This document shows positions 56,134 to 64,000 of a DNA stretch of 64,000 nucleotides, piece by piece. The position numbers and the translations under genes are program-made. Under the pieces are notes generated by a model. That model did not search any database. It was given only the letters and a program-made list of their open reading frames with translations, and had not been told where the DNA came from. The number at the start of each line of letters is the position of its first letter. Within the stretch, counting starts at the first letter, position 1. Origin of the DNA: Rouxiella sp. S1S-2 (lineage in GTDB: Bacteria; Pseudomonadota; Gammaproteobacteria; Enterobacterales; Enterobacteriaceae); NCBI RefSeq assembly GCF_009208105.1, contig NZ_WFKL01000001.1, forward strand, positions 4,712,001 through 4,776,000, given 5' to 3'.

Positions 56134-57795
56134 ATGTCATCGACTCGCCTGCAACAACAGTTCCTTCGTTTATGGCAGTTTTGTCACGGTGAACCCACCG
56201 AGACCACATTGCAAACCCTGTGCGAGGTGGTTAACTGCTCGCGCAGACACATGCGATCGCTGCTCAAGACTATGCAGCAAGAAGGCTGGATAAACTGGGA
56301 GGCAGAGGTTGGTCGAGGCAAAAGGTCGCGACTGACTTTTCTTTTTACCGGTCTGGCAGTGCAGCGACTGCGGGCCGAGGAGTTGATTGATCAAGACCGC
56401 GTAGACCAACTGGTGCAACTGGTGGGTGATAAAACCGTGGTGCGCCAAATGCTGCTATCACAACTGGGCCGCCGCTTTCGTCAGGGTAAACACATCCTGC
56501 GTGTGCTCTACTATCGCTCCCTGCCCAACCTGTTGCCCGGCACTATGCTGCGGCGCTCCGAAACGCATTTAGCCAGGCAAATATTCAGCGGACTCGTGGG
56601 CATAAATGAGGAAAATGGGGAACTGCGTGGAGACATCGCCCATCACTGGCAGACTATGTCTCCGCTCCACTGGCGATTTTACCTTCGTCCGGCGATTCAT
56701 TTTCACCACGGCAGGGAGCTGGAAATGGCCGACATTATCAGCACCTTTGCGCGCCTTGAAAGTCATCCGCTGTTTACCCATATTTCCCGCGTTGAATCGC
56801 TGACGCCCAATGTTATCGATATTCATCTTCACACGCCGGACAACTGGTTGCCTTGGCTATTGGGCAGTGTGCATGCGCTTATTTTGCCGCAGGAATGGCA
56901 GTCACTGGGAGATTTTGCGCGCCATCCAATTGGCACCGGCCCCTATGCGGTGGTGCAAAATCAGCAAACGCAGCTAAAAATACGCGCCTTCGATGACTAC
57001 TTTGGCTATCGCGCACTGCTCGATGAGGTCAATATCTGGGTATTGCCAGAGCTGACGGAAGAGTTGGTTCACTCTGGCGTACAGTTGCAGGCCGACGATA
57101 CGGCAAACGATGAGCTTGAAAGTCGGCTCGAAGAGGGCTGCTACTTTGTGCTGTTTGACCAGCGTTCGGCAGCCGGTAGCCACTCGGCGCTGTGCGAATG
57201 GCTGCGCGAAATGTTCAACCCGATTGCCTTGCTCAATGCCTCGGCCCCGGCTTATCAACGCTATTGGTCACCGGCCTATGGTCTGTTGCCCCGCTGGCAC
57301 CATCGCCGTCCGCAGATACAGCGGCCAAAGCCTGTCGATATTACCGAGCTGACTATCACCTTTTATAGCGATCACTCCGAATATCAGGACATCTGCCAGG
57401 CCATGGCGCCGCTGCTTGCCGAACATGATGTTAAACTGAATGTGCAGGTCGTGGACTACGCCAGTTGGCACAGGGGCGATGCCGAGAGTGATATCTGGCT
57501 GGGCAGCGCCAACTTTACGCTGCCCATAGAATTTTCTCTGTTTGCCACACTGTTTGAGTTGCCACTGATGCAGTTTTGTTTGGGCGACAGGCTACAAGAA
57601 GCGGCCCACAGCTGGCGAGCGGGCGAGCTTGCGCTGGCAGAATGGACCCACCAGTTGGTCAATGAAGGGCATATTCATCCGCTGTTTCACCACTGGTTGT
57701 TACTGCAGGGACAGCGGAGCATGCGCGGTGTGAGAATGAACACACTGGGCTGGTTTGACTTTAAATCTGCCTGGTTTGCGCCCCCCGAGGCATAA
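56134..57795 (+). CDS. sgrR: Sugar-phosphate stress regulator SgrR
   Basis: Transcriptional activator of sgrS. It has 553 residues (E. coli 551). The N-terminal winged helix-turn-helix (about 1-110) contains [19 protein letters not shown] and [18 protein letters not shown]. The rest is a solute-binding-protein-like domain (SBP_bac_5 type) that senses the signal, with [20 protein letters not shown]. It is divergent from sgrS, whose promoter overlaps the 100 bases before this start, and is followed by the thiBPQ operon as in E. coli. Confidence 0.97.
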   Translation: MSSTRLQQQFLRLWQFCHGEPTETTLQTLCEVVNCSRRHMRSLLKTMQQEGWINWEAEVGRGKRSRLTFLFTGLAVQRLRAEELIDQDRVDQLVQLVGDKTVVRQMLLSQLGRRFRQGKHILRVLYYRSLPNLLPGTMLRRSETHLARQIFSGLVGINEENGELRGDIAHHWQTMSPLHWRFYLRPAIHFHHGRELEMADIISTFARLESHPLFTHISRVESLTPNVIDIHLHTPDNWLPWLLGSVHALILPQEWQSLGDFARHPIGTGPYAVVQNQQTQLKIRAFDDYFGYRALLDEVNIWVLPELTEELVHSGVQLQADDTANDELESRLEEGCYFVLFDQRSAAGSHSALCEWLREMFNPIALLNASAPAYQRYWSPAYGLLPRWHHRRPQIQRPKPVDITELTITFYSDHSEYQDICQAMAPLLAEHDVKLNVQVVDYASWHRGDAESDIWLGSANFTLPIEFSLFATLFELPLMQFCLGDRLQEAAHSWRAGELALAEWTHQLVNEGHIHPLFHHWLLLQGQRSMRGVRMNTLGWFDFKSAWFAPPEA

Positions 57796-57837
57796 ACCTG
57801 CTTTCAACCCTGTCACATAATCTCTACAATAGCGCCG

Positions 57838-57947
57838 TTCTCAACGGGGTGCTGAATGACTTGATGCGCAATACGGCAAAAAGTGACGAGGCTGAGAAAA
57901 AACCCGTCGAACCTGATCCGGTTAATACCGGCGAAGGGATTTGAGAG
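57838..57947 (+). promoter_or_regulatory. TPP riboswitch (thi box)
   Basis: All hallmarks of the thiamine pyrophosphate aptamer are in order: ACGGGGTGCT, GGCTGAGA, ACCCG, then GAACCTGATCCGGTTAATAC and CGGCGAAGGGA. The closing P1 helix pairs TCTCAA (57839-57844) with TTGAGA (57941-57946). It lies 80 bases upstream of thiB, so thiBPQ should be shut off by TPP. The next bases hold two small hairpins: GTAAAA/TTTTAC (about 57995-58011) and CTTTT/AAAAG (58012-58026), the second with the thiB Shine-Dalgarno in its loop, suggesting translational control. Confidence 0.95.
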
Positions 57948-58026
57948 TGCATTTTGCTGACTCAAAGTCCTTTGCCACGCCTGTTCTTTTCACAGTAAAA
58001 GTTCTTTTTACTTTTGAAGGTAAAAG

Positions 58027-59025
58027 ATGGAGTGCAAAGTGTTTAAAAAATTACTGCCCTGCCTGCTGATTGTTTCTGCCCCGGCGCTGGCCGCCAAGCC
58101 CATTCTGACAGTTTACACCTATGACTCTTTCTCGGCCGATTGGGGCCCTGGCCCGGCGATTAAAAAAGCGTTTGAAGCCGACTGCGGTTGTGAACTGAAA
58201 TATGTACCGCTCGAAGACGGCGTGTCTCTGCTTAATCGCCTGCGTATGGAAGGGAAAAACAGCCAAGCCGACGTTGTTGTCGGTCTGGACAATAATCTGC
58301 TGCAGGCTGCAGAACAAACGGGCCTGTTCGCCAAACCCGCAGTTGATAAAACTACTCTGGATATTCCCGGCGGCTGGAACGACAGCACCTTCGTGCCTTA
58401 TGACTACGGCTATTTCGCCTTCGTTTATAACAAAGACAAACTGAAAAATCCGCCGAAAAGCCTGCAAGAGTTGGTCGATAGCCCGCAGCCGTGGAAAATC
58501 ATATATGAAGACCCCCGCACCAGCACGCCGGGTCTAGGCCTGCTGTTATGGATGCAGAAAGTCTACGGCGATAAAGCCCCGGAAGCTTGGCAAAAACTGG
58601 CCAAAAAGACCGTTACCGTCACCAAAGGATGGAGCGAAGCCTACGGCCTGTTCCTCAAAGGCGAGAGCGATTTGGTATTGAGCTATACCACCTCGCCGGC
58701 GTATCACATTATCGAAGAGAAAAAGGACAATTATGCGGCGGCCAACTTCAGCGAAGGTCACTACATGCAAGTTGAAGTCGCCGGGCAGCTCGCCGCCAGC
58801 AAACACCCGCAGTTGGCCGCTAAGTTTATGAAATTTGTCACCAGCCCGGGCTTCCAAAATGCGATCCCGACCGGCAACTGGATGTATCCGGTGGTAAAAA
58901 CCCCGTTGCCAGCCGGATACGACACCCTCACTGTCCCGGCAATTTCACTGCAGTACAGTGCTAAAACCGTGGCAGAAAATCGCAGTAAATGGATCCAGGC
59001 ATGGCAGAACGCCGTCAGCCACTGA
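58027..59025 (+). CDS. thiB: Thiamine/TPP-binding periplasmic protein
   Basis: Periplasmic receptor of the thiamine ABC importer. It has 332 residues (E. coli 327). A signal peptide covers about residues 1-22 (KKLLPCLLIVSAPALA, cleavage before AKPILTVYTYDSF). FSADWGPGPAIKKAFEADCGCELKYV, PRTSTPGLGLLLWMQK and AIPTGNWMYPV are family sequence. The ATG at 58027 has GAAGG 7 bases upstream; a GTG four codons on is possible. It overlaps thiP by 25 bases. Confidence 0.97.
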   Translation: MECKVFKKLLPCLLIVSAPALAAKPILTVYTYDSFSADWGPGPAIKKAFEADCGCELKYVPLEDGVSLLNRLRMEGKNSQADVVVGLDNNLLQAAEQTGLFAKPAVDKTTLDIPGGWNDSTFVPYDYGYFAFVYNKDKLKNPPKSLQELVDSPQPWKIIYEDPRTSTPGLGLLLWMQKVYGDKAPEAWQKLAKKTVTVTKGWSEAYGLFLKGESDLVLSYTTSPAYHIIEEKKDNYAAANFSEGHYMQVEVAGQLAASKHPQLAAKFMKFVTSPGFQNAIPTGNWMYPVVKTPLPAGYDTLTVPAISLQYSAKTVAENRSKWIQAWQNAVSH

Positions 59026-60611
59026 TCCCGTCCTGGCTTTGGCCAGGCGCTATAGCCGGACTGATTATCCTGCTGGTTGCCGGTTTGGCACTGGGATCGC
59101 TACTGCGCCACGCGCCGGAACTCTCGGTACAGTCGCTCTGGCAGGATAGTTATTTGTGGCACGTTATTCGTTTCACCTTTTGGCAGGCGCTGCTGTCGGC
59201 ACTGTGCTCTGTACTGCCGGCCATTCTGTTGGCCCGAAGCCTTTATCGTCGACGCTTTCCCGGCCGGCAATGGCTATTGAGGCTTTGCGCCATGACGTTG
59301 GTACTGCCGGTATTGGTGGCAGTATTTGGTATTCTTAGCGTGTATGGCCGTGAAGGCTGGCTCGCCGAGATGTGCGCCATGATCGGGCTGCAATACCGTT
59401 TTTCACCCTATGGCCTGCAGGGTATTGTGCTCGCTCACGTATTTTTCAATCTGCCGCTGGCTTCGCGCCTGCTCCTGCAATCGCTTGAAAATGTGGCCAT
59501 TGAGCAGCGTCAAATTGCCGCACAGCTGGGCATGAACGGCTGGCAACAGTTCCGATTTGTCGAATGGCCAGCTCTCAGAAGGCAAATTTTGCCCGCTGCG
59601 GCGCTGATTTTCATGCTGTGTTTTGCCAGTTTTGCTACTGTATTGTCCCTCGGCGGCGGCCCTAAGGCCACGACCATTGAGTTAGCGATTTATCAGGCAC
59701 TCAGCTACGACTATGATCTTGGACGCGCGGCCCTGCTGGCCCTTATCCAGCTTTTTTGCTGTCTGGGACTGGTGCTGCTTAGCCAAAAGCTCAGTCAGGC
59801 TTTACCCGTGGGCAACACGCACGCGCAGCGCTGGCGTGACCCTGCCGACTCCGCTTTTCGCCAAGTGTGCGACACGGTTCTGATTATCCTCGCGTTGCTC
59901 CTTATTGTGCCGCCGCTGCTGGCGGTGATTGTCGGTGGCTTCAATCACAGCCTGCTCGACGTCCTGCATCAGCAGGCGCTTTGGCAGTCGCTGTGGATGT
60001 CGCTGCGTTTGGCGGCGGGCAGCGGGATGCTTTGCCTGCTGCTGGCCATGATGCTGCTGTGGAGCAGCCGCGAACTGCGCCTGCGTCAGCATGCTAGTTG
60101 GGGTCAGGGATTGGAACTTTCCGGGATGCTAATTTTGGCGATGCCCGGCATCGTGCTCGCCACCGGCTTCTTTTTATTGCTCAACGACAGCGTCGGGTTG
60201 CCGCAATCGCCGTGGCCGCTGGTGATCCTGACTAACGCACTGATGGCGGTTCCCTACGCGCTGAAAGTGCTTGAAAACCCGATGCGCGACGTGGCAGAAC
60301 GCTATACCCAGCTGTGTCTTTCGCTTGATATGCGCGGCTGGAATCGGCTGCGGTGGATTGAATTCAGCGCGCTTAAACGCCCAATGACGCAGGCATTGGC
60401 GTTTGCCTGCGTGCTGTCGCTGGGTGATTTTGGCGTTATTGCCCTGTTTGGTAACGAAAGTTTCCGCACCTTGCCTTTCTATCTCTATCAGCAAATGGGG
60501 TCTTACCGTACGCAACAGGGGGCGGTGACCGCCATGCTGCTGCTGATACTTTGCTTCCTGCTGTTTACCCTCATCGAAAGATTACCGGGCCGCCATGCTG
60601 ACACTCAATAA
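59001..60611 (+). CDS. thiP: Thiamine/TPP ABC transporter permease
   Basis: Fused double permease with about 12 membrane spans. It has 536 residues with the ATG at 59001 ([12 protein letters not shown]), equal to E. coli. Two EAA-type coupling loops are visible: [21 protein letters not shown] near 170-190 and [20 protein letters not shown] near 435-455. It starts 25 bases inside thiB and ends 17 bases inside thiQ, so the three genes are translated as a tightly coupled unit. Confidence 0.97.
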   Translation: MAERRQPLIPSWLWPGAIAGLIILLVAGLALGSLLRHAPELSVQSLWQDSYLWHVIRFTFWQALLSALCSVLPAILLARSLYRRRFPGRQWLLRLCAMTLVLPVLVAVFGILSVYGREGWLAEMCAMIGLQYRFSPYGLQGIVLAHVFFNLPLASRLLLQSLENVAIEQRQIAAQLGMNGWQQFRFVEWPALRRQILPAAALIFMLCFASFATVLSLGGGPKATTIELAIYQALSYDYDLGRAALLALIQLFCCLGLVLLSQKLSQALPVGNTHAQRWRDPADSAFRQVCDTVLIILALLLIVPPLLAVIVGGFNHSLLDVLHQQALWQSLWMSLRLAAGSGMLCLLLAMMLLWSSRELRLRQHASWGQGLELSGMLILAMPGIVLATGFFLLLNDSVGLPQSPWPLVILTNALMAVPYALKVLENPMRDVAERYTQLCLSLDMRGWNRLRWIEFSALKRPMTQALAFACVLSLGDFGVIALFGNESFRTLPFYLYQQMGSYRTQQGAVTAMLLLILCFLLFTLIERLPGRHADTQ

Positions 60612-61311
60612 AGTCACCTATCTGTACGAAAATTTACCGATGCGCTTCGATTTACACGTTGCTGCCGGTGAGCGAGTTGCCATTCTCGGTCCCAGCGGCG
60701 CGGGTAAAAGTACCCTGCTCAGTCTGTTAGCCGGTTTTCTTTCACCAGGGCTCGGTAAAATCGAGCTAAATCATCAGGATCATACCCACACCCCACCTGC
60801 CAAGCGGCCTGTCTCGATGCTGTTTCAGGAAAATAACCTGTTTTCGCATTTAACAGTGCGTCAAAACATGGGGCTAGGACTGCATCCGGGTCTGAAACTT
60901 AGCGCGGAGCAAAAGCTGAAGCTGCAGGAACTCGCCCAGCAGGTCGGTCTGGAAGCATGTCTGGATCGTCTGCCGTCACAGCTGTCTGGCGGCCAGCGTC
61001 AGCGCGTGGCACTCGCTCGCTGCCTGCTGCGTAGCCAACCGATTTTGCTGCTCGATGAGCCTTTTTCCGCGCTGGATCCAGCACTGCGCAACGAGATGCT
61101 TGCGCTGCTCAACGATGTCTGCCATCAGCGGCAACTCACGTTGCTGATGGTGTCGCACAATCTTGACGACGCGGCGCGCATCGCCGAAAGAACGCTGCTG
61201 GTGGTGGATGGCCGTATTTACTACGACGGCCCCACTCAGGCATTGATTGACGCCACTGCACCGGAAGCAGAAATATTGGGGATAGCTAAGGCAATGCGGG
61301 TTAGCGGGTAA
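60595..61311 (+). CDS. thiQ: Thiamine/TPP ABC transporter ATPase
   Basis: Nucleotide-binding subunit of ThiBPQ. It has 238 residues (E. coli 232). Walker [10 protein letters not shown] (34-42), the Q loop in MLFQENNLF, signature [13 protein letters not shown], Walker B ILLLDEP and the switch His in MVSHNLDD are all intact. Overlaps the 3' end of the convergent yabI by 11 bases. Confidence 0.97.
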   Translation: MLTLNKVTYLYENLPMRFDLHVAAGERVAILGPSGAGKSTLLSLLAGFLSPGLGKIELNHQDHTHTPPAKRPVSMLFQENNLFSHLTVRQNMGLGLHPGLKLSAEQKLKLQELAQQVGLEACLDRLPSQLSGGQRQRVALARCLLRSQPILLLDEPFSALDPALRNEMLALLNDVCHQRQLTLLMVSHNLDDAARIAERTLLVVDGRIYYDGPTQALIDATAPEAEILGIAKAMRVSG

Positions 61312-62068
61312 TGACCTTAAAGAGCAGGTGCGCATAAATCGGCATCAGCGGCTGTTTGCTCAGCATAAAAATACTCATCAGCGTAGCGGAAATACTCAAT
61401 ACGCTAACCCAGCGCAAACGCGCCAGCGGTAACCAGGCAGAAACGGCGTCGGTGCTGGCCTTGCCTGAACGCACCCAGCGCCACACCAGCCAGGCGCTCA
61501 TCCAGATAAGCACCACGGTAATAAATAGCGTCCACTTAAACACCGTGCTGCTGTGACTATGAGGAATATCGATGGCCACGCCGGCGAGAATGCCCGGTAA
61601 AAAGTACACCGGTGGCCAGGTAATGCAGCCGACAATGTTCGGTGGGGCAAATTTTAACGGCGGTAGATTTAACATGCCCGCCACCAGTGGAACCAATGGC
61701 CGCGTAGGCCCAATAAAACGCCCCAGGATAACCGTTGCAAAGCTGTGGCGCTCAAGGGCATAACCCGTTTTATCGAGCAGCGCCTGATAGCGTTTCAGAA
61801 ACGACCAATTATGCAACGGCCCTTTAAACCCACGTCCGATAAAGTACGACACCCAGTCGCCTAGAAAACAACCCAAACCCGCAGCTAACCAAGCTTCATA
61901 CAGGCCCACTTGGCCACTGCCAATCAGCGTACCCAAGGTTGCCATCATGACCGTGCCGGGCAATAGCAATCCTACCAGTGCCAATGACTCGAAAAATGCC
62001 ACAACGGAAACAATAATTAGAGCAAAACCGACTGACTGAGCGACTAAATGTTGTAGATAGGCTTCCAT
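61301..62068 (-). CDS. yabI: DedA-family inner-membrane protein YabI
   Basis: Polytopic membrane protein of the DedA superfamily, some members of which recycle undecaprenyl phosphate or flip lipids. It has 255 residues (E. coli 254). The family core [51 protein letters not shown] and [21 protein letters not shown] is present, including the conserved acidic and Arg residues. In E. coli too it lies next to thiQ, convergent. Confidence 0.95.
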   Translation of the reverse strand: MEAYLQHLVAQSVGFALIIVSVVAFFESLALVGLLLPGTVMMATLGTLIGSGQVGLYEAWLAAGLGCFLGDWVSYFIGRGFKGPLHNWSFLKRYQALLDKTGYALERHSFATVILGRFIGPTRPLVPLVAGMLNLPPLKFAPPNIVGCITWPPVYFLPGILAGVAIDIPHSHSSTVFKWTLFITVVLIWMSAWLVWRWVRSGKASTDAVSAWLPLARLRWVSVLSISATLMSIFMLSKQPLMPIYAHLLFKVITR

Positions 62069-62446
62069 AAAATTCCAGAGTTAAGATACGCATCAGGCGT
62101 ACAGCAAACCTTTTATTACTTCATGTAGTTCAAGGCTGAAGACTGTCGATTCACAACAGGTGGATGACTCTCTGCGCAGGTTCCCAGACAGTTTACCCGA
62201 CACAGCTTAAGCCAAAATGAAAGAGGCTGAATTGTCGGTAAATGGTAAAGGCGAGTCAACCCAGTAATTGTATGTTCATTTATTCCCTCGCGAAGTTCTT
62301 TCAGCAGACCACTTATTTATCCGCGAGAACTGTATAAATAACCATGCTATATTTAACATCTGTTTCGCACTACTCCGCCTGCGTTTTCAGCCGCAGTCCG
62401 AGGCAATAATTCGTTATTTATCGAGGCCGTTATCAACCACGCTACT
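62069..62446. other. yabI-polB divergent gap
   Basis: 378 bases without a credible gene. It holds the divergent promoters of yabI and polB. A TGTATAAATA stretch at 62331-62340 and a CTGT half-site are the only recognisable signals. Confidence 0.5.
62330..62345 (+). promoter_or_regulatory. Degenerate LexA-box candidate upstream of polB
   Basis: CTGTATAAATAACCAT has a perfect left half (CTGT then TATAAATA), but the right half CCAT matches ACAG at only two of four positions. E. coli polB is SOS-controlled with a box of the same CTGTATAAAA style, so the position, about 100 bases before the start, is suggestive only. Confidence 0.35.
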
Positions 62447-64000
62447 GTGCCAAACCATCAGCCAACGCCACCACGCACGGGCTTTGTTCTCACGCGACAC
62501 TGGCGAGATACGCCGCGCGGTACGGAGGTTGAATTCTGGTTAGCGACCGATGACGGCCCGCAAAAAGTCAGACTTCCCCCTCAAGAGTCGGTAGCCTTTT
62601 TAGCAGCAGAACAACAAGATAGCGCGCAAAAACTGCTACAGACAGAAAAAGGCTACAGCCTTCGCCCCCTGCCTCTGAAAGATTTTCGCCTGCGCCCGAT
62701 CTTGGGCCTTTATTGCAAAGGGCATCGCCAACTGATGCGCATCGAGAAGATATTAAAAGACAGCGGCATCGCCCTTTATGAGGCCGATATTCGCCCTCCA
62801 GAGCGGTTCCTGATGGAGCGTTTCATTACTGCACCGGTCTGGTTTAGCGGAACACCCTCTGCCGACGGCACCCTGCTGAATGTTAGAATGAAGGCCGCCG
62901 AAGACTATCGGCCCAGTCTTAAACTCTGCTCACTGGATATCGAAACCAGCGGCAATGGCGAGCTTTACTGCATCGGACTTGAAGGCTGCGGCCAGCGCCA
63001 CGTCTACATGCTTGGCCCGCCAAACGGCGTGCCAGACAGCCACGGAGACTTCATTCTTGAGTACGTTGAAAGCCGCCCTATGCTGCTGCAAAAGCTCAAT
63101 GACTGGCTGGCACAGCATGACCCTGATGCAATCATTGGCTGGAACGTCGTGCAGTTTGATCTGCGCGTTTTACAAAAACACGCCGAGCGCTACAAGATTC
63201 CGCTGCGCTTTGGTCGCGATGGCACTGCGCTTGAGTGGCGTGAACACGGCTTCAAGCAGGGGCACTTTTTTGCACAAGCCACCGGACGCTTAATCATAGA
63301 CGGCATTGAAGCATTAAAATCTGCGACCTGGAACTTCCCCTCTTTTAGTCTGGAATACGTCTCGCAAAGTTTGCTCGGTGAGGGCAAAGCTATTGACAAC
63401 CCCTACCATCGTCTGGCAGAAATTGAGCAACGATTTCGAGAGGACAAGCCTGCCCTTGCCCGCTACAACCTCAAAGACTGCGAGCTGGTCACGCGAGTAT
63501 TTGCAAAAACGGAGCTACTTTCATTCTTGTTAGAGCGCGCCTCGGTGACCGGTTTGGCTGCCGATCGCAGCGGCGGTTCGGTGGCGGCATTTACCCATCT
63601 CTATCTGCCGCGCATGCACCGCATCGGCTACGTGGCGCCGAATATGGGCGAACGGCCGGAAGAAAACAGTCCGGGCGGATTTGTGATGGACTCTCGCCCC
63701 GGGCTATACGATTCAGTGCTGGTGCTTGACTATAAAAGCCTGTACCCGTCGATAATCCGCACCTTTTTAATCGATCCCGTGGGGTTAATAACCGGTCTGG
63801 ACCAGCCTGACGACGCGCATTCTATACCTGGCTTTCGCGAGGCGCGTTTTTCACGCACTCAACACTGCCTGCCGGAAATTGTCCGCCAGATCTGGCAGGG
63901 GCGAGAAGTGGCCAAAAAGCAGAAAAATCACCCGCTCTCCCAGGCGCTTAAAATTATCATGAATGCCCTTTACGGGGTGTTAGGCACCAGCAGCTGCCGC
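62447..64000 (+). CDS. polB: DNA polymerase II (partial, 5' part)
   Basis: Family B, SOS-induced repair polymerase; the frame runs off the window after 518 codons (E. coli PolB 783). After a short non-conserved start, [20 protein letters not shown] matches E. coli. The 3'-5' exonuclease motifs are SLDIETS (ExoI), [11 protein letters not shown] (ExoII) and YNLKDCELV (ExoIII). Polymerase motif A is [12 protein letters not shown] and motif B is [12 protein letters not shown]; motif C lies beyond the edge. No ATG is in frame after the upstream stop at 62354-62356. The GTG at 62447 is taken as start (E. coli also uses GTG), although a clear ribosome site is missing. Confidence 0.93.
   Translation, partial: MPNHQPTPPRTGFVLTRHWRDTPRGTEVEFWLATDDGPQKVRLPPQESVAFLAAEQQDSAQKLLQTEKGYSLRPLPLKDFRLRPILGLYCKGHRQLMRIEKILKDSGIALYEADIRPPERFLMERFITAPVWFSGTPSADGTLLNVRMKAAEDYRPSLKLCSLDIETSGNGELYCIGLEGCGQRHVYMLGPPNGVPDSHGDFILEYVESRPMLLQKLNDWLAQHDPDAIIGWNVVQFDLRVLQKHAERYKIPLRFGRDGTALEWREHGFKQGHFFAQATGRLIIDGIEALKSATWNFPSFSLEYVSQSLLGEGKAIDNPYHRLAEIEQRFREDKPALARYNLKDCELVTRVFAKTELLSFLLERASVTGLAADRSGGSVAAFTHLYLPRMHRIGYVAPNMGERPEENSPGGFVMDSRPGLYDSVLVLDYKSLYPSIIRTFLIDPVGLITGLDQPDDAHSIPGFREARFSRTQHCLPEIVRQIWQGREVAKKQKNHPLSQALKIIMNALYGVLGTSSCR

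Noticed and set aside
62153..62170. CTGT...ACAG arrangement as a LexA box
   Set aside because: The half-sites are nine bases apart instead of eight and lie nearly 300 bases from the polB start.

Overview
The window is a stretch of chromosome from a member of the Enterobacterales. Gene order and protein sequence follow Escherichia coli from lpd to polB almost gene for gene. Longer FtsQ and LeuA tails, a SgrS RNA without SgrT and an extra DUF721 gene point to the Yersiniaceae/Hafniaceae side (Serratia, Rahnella, Ewingella or Rouxiella type) rather than E. coli itself. That placement is inference from remembered sequences; no search was run.

Layout. 1-735: end of an unrecognised gene, then a 580-base accessory gap holding a strongly folded candidate RNA, a small hydrophobic ORF that looks frameshifted, and terminators. 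736-8421: pyruvate dehydrogenase operon pdhR-aceE-aceF-lpd (minus strand) with a perfect PdhR operator. 8422-12426: aroP, then a two-gene accessory operon (GPH sugar transporter plus GH43 glycosidase) behind a good CRP site. 12444-18238: ampE-ampD, nadC and the type IV pilus genes ppdD-hofB-hofC. 18287-26598: guaC, coaE-zapD-yacG, mutT, secM-secA, a DUF721 gene and lpxC. 26709-43772: the dcw cluster, complete from mraZ to ftsZ and tightly overlapped. 44390-54653: cra, ilvIH, leuO and leuLABCD with its attenuator. 54704-61311: setA, the sRNA gene sgrS, sgrR and the TPP-riboswitch operon thiBPQ. 61301-64000: yabI and the first 518 codons of polB, cut by the window edge.

Together these are mostly housekeeping functions: acetyl-CoA supply, peptidoglycan precursor synthesis and division, Sec export and its feedback sensor, lipid A synthesis, branched-chain amino acids, thiamine salvage and sugar-phosphate stress. 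Control is largely visible in the DNA: PdhR, CRP and TyrR sites, MraZ repeats, the leu leader peptide and attenuator, SecM arrest, SgrS and a TPP aptamer. No tRNA, rRNA, insertion sequence, CRISPR array or prophage was seen. The least explained DNA is 217-667.

Starts were chosen by homology length and ribosome-binding site. Several genes use GTG (hofC, secM, murC, murE, cra, probably polB).
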